DNA of 64,000 nucleotides from Deinococcus hopiensis KR-140 (GCF_900176165.1 NZ_FWWU01000008.1:317501-381500), one strand, 5' to 3'. Counted from the first letter of the stretch, positions 27,727 through 37,402 are shown. Translations and numbers: made by a program. The notes: generated by a model from the sequence alone, not told the origin.

Positions 27727-28788
27727 ATGCCACCAACACCCGTCGTCGTGATCGGGGGATCTGCTGGAGCGCTCAACCCGCTACGCGAGATTGCTTCGGG
27801 TCTTCCGCATGACTTCCCCGCTGCCGTCCTGGTCGTTATTCACATCCCCCCCGATTACCCCAGCCAACTCCCTGACATCCTCAGCCGCAGTGGCCCGCTC
27901 CCAGCCCAGCATGCCCAGCATGGCGAACCCCTGCTGCCCGGCCACATCTACGTCGCGCCGCCGGACCACCACCTGCTCGTCGGGCTGGACCACCTCCGAC
28001 TGTCCCGGGGACCCAAGGAAAACCGCTCACGACCCAGCATTGATGTGCTCTTCCGCTCCGCTGCCTACGCGCACCGCGCTACCGTCATAGGTGTGCTGCT
28101 CAGCGGCATGCTCGACGACGGCACGTCCGGCCTGTGGACCATCAAGCAACTGGGGGGCCGAGCGATTGTGCAGCACCCCGAGGACGCTGAATTCGACTCC
28201 ATGCCCCTCAACGCACTGCGTACTGTTCGAGTGGACTTCATGGTCCATCCCTCAAGCATTGCCCCGACGTTGCAGCGCCTGCTCAAGGAACCGGTGCCGC
28301 CTCAGGAGGAGCCAAGCATGAATGCTGAAGAACGGCAGCGCCTGGAAATGGAAATCGGCATCGCCGGCGAGGACAACGCCTTCGAAGCCGGCCTGCTCAC
28401 CCACGCCTCACCGTCCACGTTCACCTGTCCGGAGTGCCACGGCGTGCTGATGCGCCTCAAGGAAGGCAACCTGGTGCGCTTCCGATGCCACACCGGGCAC
28501 GCCTACACCGCCATCACGCTTCTGGGTGAATTGCGGGCCTCGGTGGAAGCGAGTCTGTGGAACGCAGCGCGCACGCTCGACGAGGACGTCATGTTGCTCG
28601 AACACCTCGCCCAACACCACGAGGAAGCGGGCCAGGCGGAACAGGCACACGCGTACCGGGAAGAGGCCCGGGAAGCCAGGGCGCGCGGGAGCCGCGTCCG
28701 GCAGGACGCCCTACGAACGGGACAGCTTGGACAGGCGCGCCTGTCCAAGCTGACGCACGGCAGAGACCCGGGACGTCAGGGGACGTGA
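27727..28788 (+). CDS. CheB-type methylesterase with C-terminal zinc-ribbon-like domain
   Basis: 353 residues from the ATG at 27727; no receiver domain is present. The CheB catalytic triad is visible: Ser12 in IGGSAGAL, His39 in VVIHIPP and Asp131 in SGMLDDGTSG. Residues 215-270 carry TFTCPECHGVLMRLKEG ... RCHTGHAYT, a probable zinc-binding module, followed by a charged helical tail. Stand-alone CheB proteins of this kind occur in non-chemotaxis signalling operons. It ends 12 bases from the convergent kinase-like gene. Broken copies of its tail lie at 12108-12507 and 37400-37625. Confidence 0.85.
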   Translation: MPPTPVVVIGGSAGALNPLREIASGLPHDFPAAVLVVIHIPPDYPSQLPDILSRSGPLPAQHAQHGEPLLPGHIYVAPPDHHLLVGLDHLRLSRGPKENRSRPSIDVLFRSAAYAHRATVIGVLLSGMLDDGTSGLWTIKQLGGRAIVQHPEDAEFDSMPLNALRTVRVDFMVHPSSIAPTLQRLLKEPVPPQEEPSMNAEERQRLEMEIGIAGEDNAFEAGLLTHASPSTFTCPECHGVLMRLKEGNLVRFRCHTGHAYTAITLLGELRASVEASLWNAARTLDEDVMLLEHLAQHHEEAGQAEQAHAYREEAREARARGSRVRQDALRTGQLGQARLSKLTHGRDPGRQGT

Positions 28789-28800
28789 TCAGGCGCCGCT

Positions 28801-30099
28801 TCAGTCGAGCACGGTGGGCTGCTTGGGCCAGGCCACCAGAATGGTGGCGCCCTGGTCTACTCGGCCCTCCGCCCAGATACGGCCACCAAAGCGGGTACAG
28901 AGCCGCCGAACGACCGCCAGACCCATGCCCGTACCCGGAAAGGCAGACTCCGGGTGCAGGCGCTTGAACACCTGAAACAGCTTGTCCTTGTAGCGGTTGT
29001 TGAACCCCACGCCGTTATCCTCAAAACGCAGGACAAAGGCGAGGTCGGTCTCCTGTGCACTGACGTGAATTCGGGCGAGCTCACGGGTCGAGGTGAACTT
29101 CAGGGCGTTGTCCAGCAGCTTGAGAAACACCTCCTGCATCGTGCTGCTGTCTCCCAGCACAGTCGGCAACGGCGTGCAGGTCAGCTGTACGGTTCGGCCT
29201 TCCATGTGTGGCCGCAGGTCCTTCTCGACCTCAGCAAAGACGCGGTTCAGGTCGAGCGGCGCCATCCGGACACGCCCGTGGCTGGCCCGGCTGTACTCCA
29301 GCAACCCACTGGTGAGTTGCTCCATCCGCTCAGCGGAACGGGCGATCAGTTCGATGTGCTTCAGGGACGCTTCTTTGTCTTCCGTGCCGTTGTGGCGCAG
29401 CAGTTCTGCGAAGGAGGCGACGCGCCGAAGCGGTGCCATCAGGTCCTCCGCCACGGCCATGGCCACCGTCCGGAGTTCAGCGCTCAGCTCAAGGATTTTG
29501 GTGGTCCGTTCCGCGACGCGCGCCTCCAGCGTCTCGTTCAGCCGCAGCAGGTCCTCTTGCGCGGCCTTTTCGGTGGTGACGTCCGTCACGGCAACCAGAC
29601 TGCCTTGCGGCGCGTACGCCTGACCCTCCAGGCGCACGGGAAAGGTGGTGCCATCATTGCGTTGGAGGCGCAATTCAGCGACAAGGCCTTGCTCACTGGT
29701 CCGCAGGCGGGGCAGCAGCACTGCCAGGGTGGTGCGGGAGTCCGGAGCCGTGAACTGCGTCAGACGGCGGCCCAGCAACCGGGACTTCTCCACGCCCAGG
29801 AGGCGGCTGGCCCGAAGGTTCGCTTGAATGATGGTGCCGTCCGCGTCCAGGGTGAAATACCCGACGGGTGCAAAGTCGTACAGCCCGACGTACTTCTCGT
29901 GGGCTTCACGCAACTGCACGACCGTCTGACGCAGTTCCTCGTTCTGCAACTCCAGCTCGACCTGATGCACCGACAGCTCGTGCTGGAGTGCTTCTGGCGC
30001 CGCGGACAGATGCGAGGCTGGAGAGGATGCATTTTTGAGTGCGTGCTCAGCCCGCTCTCGCAGGAGGGGGAGAGCCTGTTCGTCGTTCTGGTTGGTCAT
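28801..30099 (-). CDS. PAS-domain histidine-kinase-like protein without phosphoacceptor His
   Basis: 432 residues from the ATG at 30099; a start 10 codons upstream is possible. An N-terminal coiled region (LQHELSVHQVELELQNEELR) leads to a PAS domain (70-185, YDFAPVGYFTLDADGTIIQA). Next comes a linker helix and dimerisation helices (205-275). The HATPase domain follows: N-box LLDNALKFTST, G1 FEDNGVGFNN, G2 GTGMGLAVVRR. In the H-box, where S-H-D-L-x-A-P-L is expected, residues 217-224 read AEDLMAPL, so the His is Glu218. The paralogue at 12512 has the same change. It is probably a pseudokinase or scaffold paired with the adjacent CheB. Confidence 0.8.
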   Translation of the reverse strand: MTNQNDEQALPLLRERAEHALKNASSPASHLSAAPEALQHELSVHQVELELQNEELRQTVVQLREAHEKYVGLYDFAPVGYFTLDADGTIIQANLRASRLLGVEKSRLLGRRLTQFTAPDSRTTLAVLLPRLRTSEQGLVAELRLQRNDGTTFPVRLEGQAYAPQGSLVAVTDVTTEKAAQEDLLRLNETLEARVAERTTKILELSAELRTVAMAVAEDLMAPLRRVASFAELLRHNGTEDKEASLKHIELIARSAERMEQLTSGLLEYSRASHGRVRMAPLDLNRVFAEVEKDLRPHMEGRTVQLTCTPLPTVLGDSSTMQEVFLKLLDNALKFTSTRELARIHVSAQETDLAFVLRFEDNGVGFNNRYKDKLFQVFKRLHPESAFPGTGMGLAVVRRLCTRFGGRIWAEGRVDQGATILVAWPKQPTVLD

Positions 30100-30362
30100 A
30101 ATACCTTTCAACGAAACAGGTCCAACCACCGTTGGCAGCGCAGATCGTAAGGGGGGAAAGCGGAGCGGGGAAAGGCGGGATAAGGGAGTGTAGCAGATGA
30201 CGCAAATCTGATGACCTGTGAAAGCGCCAAATGGCCCTCAACTCCCTTTCATGCACTTTAGGGTTTTATTGCAGCCATTACAGTGAATAACTCAGGCGCC
30301 TGCGCTTTCCAACAAGGCTTCCTTCACGCACGTTCTCATCCACATCCCAGACAGGAAAGCCT

Positions 30363-33320
30363 ATGCCAGATGAACTGACGCCGCCCGCAACCCCGCCCAC
30401 CTCCACCCCGCCTGCAGCCATCGTGGGAATTGGGGGCTCCGCAGGCGCGCTTGACGGCTACGAGCGGTTCTTTCTGGGGTTACCGGCCGGGAGTGGCATG
30501 GCCTTCGTGGTGGTTTCGCACCTGAGTTCAACTGGTGAAAGCCTGATGCCGGACCTGCTGCGCCGCTGCACCTCCTTGCCTGTGGTGGAGGTCGAGGACG
30601 GCATGCCTGCCCTCGCCGATCACGTGTACATCGCTCCCGGAGGGTCCAGCCTCGCCATCGAGAACGCCACTCTCTTCCTGCGTGACCTGGAAGCCGCCCA
30701 GGGGCGCACCATCAACGCCTTTTTCACCAGTCTCGCCGCCGACCAGGGGGAGCGGGCCATCGCGGTGATCCTGTCGGGCATGGGAAGCGACGGCACGCGC
30801 GGCCTGCGCGCCATCAAGGAGCATTTCGGCCGGGTGTTCGTGCAGGCCCCGGAAACGGCCGATTATCCGGCGATGCCCACAAGCGCTGTCGCCACTGGGC
30901 TGGCCGATCACGTCCTGCCGCCCGACGAACTCGCGCCACGCCTTCACCAGCTCATCACGCACGAACGCCTGCTGCAAACTGAACCGCAAGCAGTCTCTGA
31001 AGTGGACCTTCAGAAAATCCTGCTCCTGGTCAGACAGCGCACGGGGCATGATTTTAGCCGGTACAAGGCGGCCACCCTGCTGCGCCGCATCGAGCGGCGC
31101 AGCAAGAGTCTGCGGCTGGACACCCTGCCGCAGTACCTCGGGTACCTCCAGCAGCATCCGGATGAAGTGGACGCCCTGTTCGACGACCTGACCATCAACG
31201 TGACCAACTTCTTCCGGGATCCTGAAGCCTTCGACCGGCTCAAGGTCCACCTGCGAACGACACTCGCCCGTGGGGGCCGGGACAGGGAGGCCATTCGCGC
31301 CTGGATTGTAGGATGTGCCAGCGGAGAGGAAGCGTACAGCGTCGCCATGGTGCTGCACGAATTGACGCAGGAACCCGGTTGGGCAGGCCCGGTCACGGCG
31401 CACGTGTTCGCGACGGACATCGACCCACGCTCCATCGAGAAGGCCCGGTTGGGCCTGTACCCGCGTGACATTGCGCAGAGTGTCAGCCCAGAGCGGCTCA
31501 AGAGGTACTTCACCGCGGTGGAGGGGGACTACCAGGTCAGCAGCCTGATCCGGGACATGATCGTATTTGCCCGGCACAACACTTTTGGTGATCCGCCGTT
31601 CACGCGGTTGGACCTGCTGTGCTGCCGCAACATGCTGATCTACCTGAACGCGGACTTGCAAAAGCAGATCCTCTCGGTGTTTCACTACGCCCTGATGCCG
31701 GGCGGCCTCCTGTTCCTGGGAGCCAGCGAGACGCTCGGGCTCTCTGACGAGCGGTTCGATTTTCTGGACACGCGCTGGAAGCTGTACCGGCGCATGTCGG
31801 GGGCTGCCGGCCCGCTCCCAGTCGAGACGGCCTTTAGCAGTACGCCGCGTGTTCCGCTTCCGGGCCTCCAGCGGCATGACAAGCAGCGGGGACGCGCCAT
31901 CACCCTGTCACAGCAGATTCAGCGCCTCTTGCTCGCTCAGTACGCTCCCGCGTGCGTTGTGGTGAATGCACAGGGGAGCATCCTGTATGTGAACGGGCGG
32001 ACGAGCCGTTACCTGGAATTGCCCTCCGGCACGGTCGGCACGACCAACGTCCTCGACATGACCCGTGACGGGCTCCGCTTTGAGCTCTCGTCCACCATGC
32101 GCCGCGTTCTGCACGAAGGGCACGCCATCACTTTACGCAACGTGCAGGCGGGCGCAGGGCAGGCACCCTACCTGCTGGACGTGACGGTAGAGCCCATCTC
32201 CGCGCCCGACGTCCAGGGAGAGAAACCAGCGCTGCTGATCGTGTTTCAGGAACGTCCCCTGGACGAAACGGCCGAAATGTCTCCCCAGGAGGTGAACCAG
32301 GTCCAGGCCCTCACGGGGGAACTGCGTCACCTGCGTGAGACGTTGCAGTCGACGGTAGAGGAGAACGCCGTCTCCACCGAGGAACTGCGGACCACCAACG
32401 AGGAGTACCAGACGACCATCGAGGAACTCAAGAGCACCAACGAGGAACTGATGACCTCCAAGGAGGAGTTGCAGTCGGTCAACGAGGAGCTCATCACCAC
32501 GAGCGCGGAGCATCAGGGCATCATTCACGACCTCGCGCAGGCGAACGACGATATGAAGAACCTGCTGGAAAGTGCGGGGATCGCCACGCTGTACCTCGGC
32601 AATGACTTACGCATCCGGCGCTTTACGTCCCAGATCAGCCAGGTTATGAATCTGATCCCGACGGATGTCGGACGGCAGGTCGGGGACATCAGCGTCAAGC
32701 TCCAGGACACGAATTTCGAACGTGACGTGCGGCACGTCCTGAACACGCTTATGCCCCTCGAAATGCAGGTGCGCGCCACGGACGATCACTGGTACCTGAT
32801 GCGCATCAACCCGTACCGCACCTCCGACAATTTCATTGATGGGGTGGTCATCGCCTTTACCAACATTGACGCCGTGAAGTCGCTGGAAGCGAGGCTCGAC
32901 CACTCCGAGGTGTACTCGGAAGCGCTGCTCAACAGCATCCTCGCGCCCATGGTGGTGTTTGACGATGACCTGCGGGTGGTGACGGCCAACCGGGCGCTGT
33001 ACAACCTGCTGCGCGTTTCCCCGGAACAGGCCCGGGGGCAGCGGCTGTACGGCCTGGGCAGCCATCAGCTGGACCAGTGGGAGTTGCGCGAGAAGTTAAA
33101 CAGCATGGTGCTGACGGATACGCCGCTGACCCAGTACATCATTGATCTGGATGTTCCCGGGGTGGGGGTGCAGAAGACGAAGGTGGAGGCGTGGCCGGTT
33201 CTGGATTCAGATGGAGGGAAGGCCATGCACCTGATGGTGTTGGAGGACCTCACGGCGGTCTTCCACAAGGTCGCGGACGAGGGAGAAACCTTTACAGGTG
33301 ACCCGAAGGACCCGGCATAG
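30363..33320 (+). CDS. CheB-CheR-PAS multidomain signalling protein
   Basis: 985 residues. CheB methylesterase 1-195 (Ser26 in IGGSAGAL, His53 in VVSHLSS, Asp143 in SGMGSDGTRG). CheR methyltransferase about 215-490 (TNFFRDPEAFDRL, WIVGCASGEEAYSVAM for SAM binding, DLLCCRNMLIYLN). A PAS-like segment lies at about 525-620. A heptad-rich coiled coil follows at about 640-730 (TTNEEYQTTIEELKSTNEEL), then two more PAS segments. There is no kinase domain. It may modify receptor-like partners and pass PAS signals. The upstream 260 bases are shared with the divergent kinase-like gene. An IS630 element sits between its stop and a terminator at 34327. Confidence 0.88.
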   Translation: MPDELTPPATPPTSTPPAAIVGIGGSAGALDGYERFFLGLPAGSGMAFVVVSHLSSTGESLMPDLLRRCTSLPVVEVEDGMPALADHVYIAPGGSSLAIENATLFLRDLEAAQGRTINAFFTSLAADQGERAIAVILSGMGSDGTRGLRAIKEHFGRVFVQAPETADYPAMPTSAVATGLADHVLPPDELAPRLHQLITHERLLQTEPQAVSEVDLQKILLLVRQRTGHDFSRYKAATLLRRIERRSKSLRLDTLPQYLGYLQQHPDEVDALFDDLTINVTNFFRDPEAFDRLKVHLRTTLARGGRDREAIRAWIVGCASGEEAYSVAMVLHELTQEPGWAGPVTAHVFATDIDPRSIEKARLGLYPRDIAQSVSPERLKRYFTAVEGDYQVSSLIRDMIVFARHNTFGDPPFTRLDLLCCRNMLIYLNADLQKQILSVFHYALMPGGLLFLGASETLGLSDERFDFLDTRWKLYRRMSGAAGPLPVETAFSSTPRVPLPGLQRHDKQRGRAITLSQQIQRLLLAQYAPACVVVNAQGSILYVNGRTSRYLELPSGTVGTTNVLDMTRDGLRFELSSTMRRVLHEGHAITLRNVQAGAGQAPYLLDVTVEPISAPDVQGEKPALLIVFQERPLDETAEMSPQEVNQVQALTGELRHLRETLQSTVEENAVSTEELRTTNEEYQTTIEELKSTNEELMTSKEELQSVNEELITTSAEHQGIIHDLAQANDDMKNLLESAGIATLYLGNDLRIRRFTSQISQVMNLIPTDVGRQVGDISVKLQDTNFERDVRHVLNTLMPLEMQVRATDDHWYLMRINPYRTSDNFIDGVVIAFTNIDAVKSLEARLDHSEVYSEALLNSILAPMVVFDDDLRVVTANRALYNLLRVSPEQARGQRLYGLGSHQLDQWELREKLNSMVLTDTPLTQYIIDLDVPGVGVQKTKVEAWPVLDSDGGKAMHLMVLEDLTAVFHKVADEGETFTGDPKDPA

Positions 33321-33340
33321 GCGCAGGGACCGAGGCCCTA

Positions 33341-34325
33341 GAGCATTTGACATCATAAGAGGATGAAGAAGCGGGTCGGGGCACGCAGATACAGTGTCGA
33401 TCTTCGAGAACAGATTGTCGCAGCGGCGCTGAAGGAGAAGGACCATCAGCAGGTGGCCAGAACCTTCAGCGTGGATGTACGAACCATTGCGTTGTATCTG
33501 AAGAAACACGAGGTAGGCACCTTGACGCACGTCAAGCGCCCGACTGGGCGTCGCCCACGGGTGCACAGCGAGCATGAGCAAGTCCTCCAGCAACTGGAGG
33601 AGGACTTGGACGCCACCCTCGAAGAACATGCCCGCAAGTTGGAAGCTGTGACAGGACTGAAGATCAATTATCGAACGGTGGACCGAGTCTTCCGTCGGCA
33701 TGGCGTCACCTTCAAAAAAAACGCGGGTCGCGTGCGCACAGAAGGAGGAACTGCGTCAGCAGTTCCTGAACGACCTGAAGCCGTACCTGCAGACCCCTGC
33801 CCGTCTGGTCTTTCTTGACGAGAGCGGCTTCCATACGGCCATGACCCGAGGCTATGGTCGCGCGCACCACACACGGCGTGCGGTCGCTTCCGTCCCCCGC
33901 AACTGGGGACGGAACCAAACCTCGTATGCGCGCTGCAGGGGAGTGGTCCCTTTGCGCCCCTGATCCTGGACGGTGCTGTCAACGGCGTGAGTTTCGAGTG
34001 GTACGTCCGAGAAATCCTGTGCCCAGCTTTGACCCCAGGACAGGTCGTCGTACTTGACAATCTCTCGGCACATCACCGTGCACCCATTCGGACGCACATC
34101 GAAGCCCGCGGCTGTATGGTCCTGTTCCTGCCTCCTTACAGCCCTGACTTCAACCCGACCCAAGGTCTGTTCTCTAAAGTCAAAGCCCTCGTCCGTGCCC
34201 GTGAGTGGCGAGACCGGACCGCTCTGCTTCAGGGCATTTGGGACGCTCTGAACGCCGTTTCGCTACGAGACGTTTTTGGCTGGTTCACGCACGCCTTCCC
34301 CGACATCTCCTGATGTCAAATGCTC
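33341..34325 (+). mobile_element. IS630-family element
   Basis: 985 bp with inverted ends GAGCATTTGACATCA / TGATGTCAAATGCTC, flanked by TA on both sides (33339-33340 and 34326-34327), the family target. It sits 20 bases past the CheB-CheR stop and separates that gene from a strong terminator. Confidence 0.85.
33363..34313 (+). pseudogene. IS630-family transposase in three frames
   Basis: ORF A (from 33363) has a helix-turn-helix region (RRYSVDLREQIVAAALKEKD, VDRVFRRHGVTFKK). At eight consecutive A (33714-33721) the frame changes to one with RLVFLDESGFHTAMTRGYGR; this is the family's usual programmed slip. A second change near 33915-33920, not expected for the family, leads to VVLDNLSAHHRAPIR and LPPYSPDFNPTQGLFSKVK with the remaining Asp and a C-terminal acidic position read as Q (usual P-x-E). 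The second shift and the altered acid suggest it is inactive. Confidence 0.75.
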
Positions 34326-34326
34326 T

Positions 34327-34356
34327 AACGTCCTGGGACGTCCCCAGGACGTTTTT
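34327..34356 (+). terminator. intrinsic terminator, probably of the CheB-CheR gene
   Basis: AACGTCCTGGG and its complement CCCAGGACGTT flank a short loop and end in TTTTT. It now lies directly beyond the IS630 right end, so before the insertion it would have been about 20 bases past the CheB-CheR stop codon. Confidence 0.8.
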
Positions 34357-34458
34357 GGGTCGCCCTGTCGGGCAGCTTTGCTGAAGCCGGCACCGAAAGC
34401 GTTTGACGCGTATCACCAAGTCAAGCGTCCAATTGAACGCTCACGCTGCTAAGCTATA

Positions 34459-34590
34459 TGGCTCAAAAGCAAAGGGAGGTTAATTCAAGAGATTATTGAC
34501 GCAACCAGATTTTCAGGTACGACGATCAGTACGTTGGTTGCTGCCTACAATGCCAAACGCAAACATGTTTTTCTGGACAAACGTCAGTGA
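34459..34590 (+). pseudogene. possible HU-like N-terminal fragment
   Basis: After ATG 34459 (MAQKQREV) the reading continues sensibly only in another frame as LIQEIIDATRFSGTTISTLV then AAYNAKRKHVFLDKRQ. The order resembles the first two helices of HU/IHF proteins. The beta arm that binds DNA is missing and a frameshift is needed. The rest of 34357-34881 shows no gene. Confidence 0.25.
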
Positions 34591-34881
34591 AACAAGTCTA
34601 ATCCCATTTTCTCAATCCAGCCCATCAAGAGGCATGATCTTGGTCTTTTCAAAGACCACCGGCCTCCAATGCTGCTCTGGTCCTTACCCAGTGGAAATAA
34701 CAGACGTCATGATCTGAAGGTGTGAGCGCTCAATAGGGCGCTTGGCGATACACAAGCTCAAGCTCTTCGGATGTAAGGAGCGGAGTCAGGGCAGCAGCTT
34801 GGCCTCGTATGAGATCCGCTGGAGACGGTGTTCATCCTGGTCTTCGGGAGCATTGTGCTCACGGTGGTGCTGGAACGCGCC

Positions 34882-35730
34882 TCAGCGTGTGAACCTAGAC
34901 CGGGAAGGCACTGGCTGTTCGAGGACGGCTGCCGGTCCAGCCTTCAATTGCTGGGCCTGCCTCCTCAAGGGTACGAGCTCCTGCGGCAGGACCTCACCGG
35001 CCCACCACCGTTCCAGGACCTGGGCGAGCAGATCCGGACGCCGCGCAAACCAGGCATGGTCCCCGTCCGGAATCCCGTACGCCCCGCTGTCCGCAGCAGT
35101 GGCAGCCAGGGCCAGCGCCGATTCCCGTACCACCGACGCTTCCCGCAGGCCTGCCAGCACGAGCAGGGGTCGGCCGAGTTCAGCCAGACCCCTGGGAACT
35201 CGGAACTGTGCGCCTTCGGTCAGCACCTGTCGCATGGTGTTCCGGGTCAGGGCGCGGGCATCTCTCACCAACAGGGCCTGCTCTGCTGGCGACAGCTTCA
35301 GGGTCCGCCCTTGCAGGACCGCGAGCCGGGGCTGGAGTGGGACCAGCGCCGTCCCCAGCGTGATCAGCGCACGGGTGAAGGGGAGGGGCTGAGCGCAGAC
35401 GCCGATCAGGGTGACGCTCTGAATGACTTCAGGGTGCGCTGCTGCCAGTTGCGCCGCCACCGCCCCGCCCAGCGAATGCCCGACGATGTGGGCGCGGCCC
35501 TCGTGGGCCCGATCACGAATGAATCCTGCAAGGTGCTCGGCTGCGCGAGTGATCTGGAAAGGCCCCAGTGAGGCGTTCTGACCCAGCCCGGGCAGGTCAG
35601 GGGCCAGGACATGCCGGCCAGGCAGGTGTGACGTCACTTCCCGCCACGTCCAGCCCGTTACACCTGCTCCATGCAGGAGGAGGGCAGTGGGTGAGGACTG
35701 GGGGCCTGTTTCGCGGGTGATGAGGGTCAT
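34882..35730 (-). CDS. alpha/beta-fold hydrolase
   Basis: 282 residues from the ATG at 35730. The oxyanion region TALLLHGAGVTGWTWREV and the nucleophile elbow HIVGHSLGGAVAAQLA (G-H-S-L-G) are clear, and the catalytic His lies in IPDGDHAWFARRP near the end. It is probably an esterase or lyase acting on a small molecule; the substrate cannot be read. It is divergent from the regulator at 35760, with only 29 bases between their starts, so the two probably share control. Confidence 0.85.
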   Translation of the reverse strand: MTLITRETGPQSSPTALLLHGAGVTGWTWREVTSHLPGRHVLAPDLPGLGQNASLGPFQITRAAEHLAGFIRDRAHEGRAHIVGHSLGGAVAAQLAAAHPEVIQSVTLIGVCAQPLPFTRALITLGTALVPLQPRLAVLQGRTLKLSPAEQALLVRDARALTRNTMRQVLTEGAQFRVPRGLAELGRPLLVLAGLREASVVRESALALAATAADSGAYGIPDGDHAWFARRPDLLAQVLERWWAGEVLPQELVPLRRQAQQLKAGPAAVLEQPVPSRSRFTR

Positions 35731-35759
35731 GGCTCCAGTGTCGCTGTACCCTACCGGAA

Positions 35760-36404
35760 ATGACACAGCCCGATTCCGGAAGCCTGACCGTACAGACGGC
35801 GGCAGCAGCAGATGCCCTGCTGGACTTGAGAACGGCCCGCATCCTCGCCGTCTTCTGGCAGGAGGCACGAACGGTGACGGAAGCGGCCCGCCAGCTCGGC
35901 CAGGATCCGGAGGAACTGCGTTACCGGGTGCGCCGACTGACGGCCCTGGGTTTGCTCCAGCACACTGAAACGCAGGCGCGCAAGGGCCGCCCCATGAAAC
36001 GCTACCGGGTGGTGGCGCAAGCCTACTTCGTGCCGTTCGAGGTGACGCGTCACGAAACCTTAGAGGCTTACCTGGCCCAGATAGAAGGGGAGGCAGCCGC
36101 GTTCGTGCGGCGCAACCTGACGTGGGCCCTTCAGCGCAATGGGGAAGGCTGGGGCCTGCGCCTTGCCCGTGGAGAGGACGGAGAAATCCATTCCAAGCTC
36201 GCCCTGTCGCCCAACGAGGACTGGGGAATGACGGAAAGCGGCCCCGCGCTGCTGTCCTTCGTCTATCCCGCCCTCAAACTTGACTTGCGCGAGGCAAAGG
36301 CCTTTCAGCGAGACTTATTGGCCCTGTTCCGTCAATACGCGGGGAAACCAGGTGCGCAGACCTACCTGTGCCAGATGGTCCTATGCCCGGTGAACCTTCC
36401 CTAA
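35760..36404 (+). CDS. winged-helix regulator next to the hydrolase
   Basis: 214 residues. The N-terminal winged helix is of ArsR/MarR-like type (ILAVFWQEARTVTEAARQLG, EELRYRVRRLTALGLLQHTE, wing RKGRPMKRYRV). The C-terminal 130 residues are an unrecognised sensing domain, perhaps for ligand binding (ETLEAYLAQIEGEAAAFVRR). The very short divergent gap with the hydrolase suggests it represses or activates that gene and itself. The frame is intact and stops just before the TnpB remnant. Confidence 0.75.
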   Translation: MTQPDSGSLTVQTAAAADALLDLRTARILAVFWQEARTVTEAARQLGQDPEELRYRVRRLTALGLLQHTETQARKGRPMKRYRVVAQAYFVPFEVTRHETLEAYLAQIEGEAAAFVRRNLTWALQRNGEGWGLRLARGEDGEIHSKLALSPNEDWGMTESGPALLSFVYPALKLDLREAKAFQRDLLALFRQYAGKPGAQTYLCQMVLCPVNLP

Positions 36405-36427
36405 AATGGCAACGCCTGCCGCTCTCC

Positions 36428-37402
36428 ATGCGTTGGGCCCTCACCCTACTTCACCCCACCCGGCTGCTCAGGGGCAAGCCTTCCTGTCACTGGCCGGGAG
36501 TCTCCGCTTCGTGTTCAGCTGGGCACTCGCACGCCGGAAGGCGCACTATGCGGAAACCCAGAAGACGCTTTCCCTCCAAGACCTGCGTGCTGAACGGACG
36601 GGCCTGAAGAAGCAGGAAGAGACGGCGCGGCTCAAGGCGTCCGACAGCCCGCTTCTCCAGTCAGCCCTTCAGGACTGTGACCGGGCGGTCAAGAACTTCT
36701 TTGAGAAGCGGGGAGGTTCTCCCGGTTCGGGGCAAACACCGGGGTACCCCCGCTTTCCGCATCCCCGTGCGGGTACGGGCCGAAGGGAAGCGCCTGTACG
36801 TGCCGAAGTCTGGGTGGGTCAAGTTCCGCAAGCGGGAGGCGGATGGGCACTGGTGCGTCTCGCTGTTCGAGATGCCTGACGCGCCGCTTGCCCCATCCCC
36901 GAATCCGATATCGTGGGGATTGACCTCGGCCTGAAGGCGTTCGTGACCATAAGTGACGGGCAGCGCAAGCCTGCAGAGCGGTTCTTCCGCAAAGCTGAAC
37001 GGAAGCTGCGCGGTGCGGCCAAGACGCTTTCCTGCCGCAAGCGGGGGAGCAGTCGCTCTGCGAAGGGCCGTACGAAGCTCGCCCGCGTTCACCGTCGCGT
37101 CGCCCATCAGCAAAACGACTTCGTTCGTCGAACAACTGCCCAGTTGATGGGGGTTCTCCGGGTTCTGCATCGACGGCCTGGGCGTGAAGGGGATGGCGAA
37201 CACCAAGCTGTCCAAGAGCGTTCTGGATGCGTCCTTTGGGGACTTCCGCCACCAGCTTGAATACAAAGCCGTCTGGCATCGAAAGCACCTCGCCGTGGGA
37301 GACCCGGAGGCACAGAACGCTCGTGGAGCGTGTGGAAGACCGGCCAAAGCTGGCGACGGGTGCTGAAGCGGGAATCCCACTCCTTTCGGGGTGGGCGTGT
37401 CA
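36428..37402 (+). pseudogene. decayed IS200/IS605-type TnpB gene with right-end hairpin
   Basis: Pieces of TnpB occur in order but in several frames. They are LAGSLRFVFSWALARRKAHY, LKASDSPLLQSALQDCDRAV (TnpB N-terminal helices), RLYVPKSGWVKFRK, then the RuvC-I strand IVGIDLGLKAFVTISDG with the first catalytic Asp. After another shift comes LGVKGMANTKLSKSVLDASF, where the expected catalytic Glu of E-D-L is changed (IDGL). The zinc finger and last Asp are deleted. The segment CCCACTCCTTTCGGGGTGGG ending at about 37402 looks like the element's right-end hairpin, which also forms the guide-RNA scaffold in active copies. No tnpA is present. Confidence 0.75.

Noticed and set aside
28954..30150. 398-residue plus-strand frame opposite the kinase-like gene
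   Set aside because: Antisense artefact; the minus strand has PAS and ATPase motifs.
30528..31877. 449-residue minus-strand frame opposite the CheB-CheR gene
   Set aside because: Composition is typical of antisense frames (Gln/Arg/Val-rich) and the plus strand carries complete CheB and CheR signatures.
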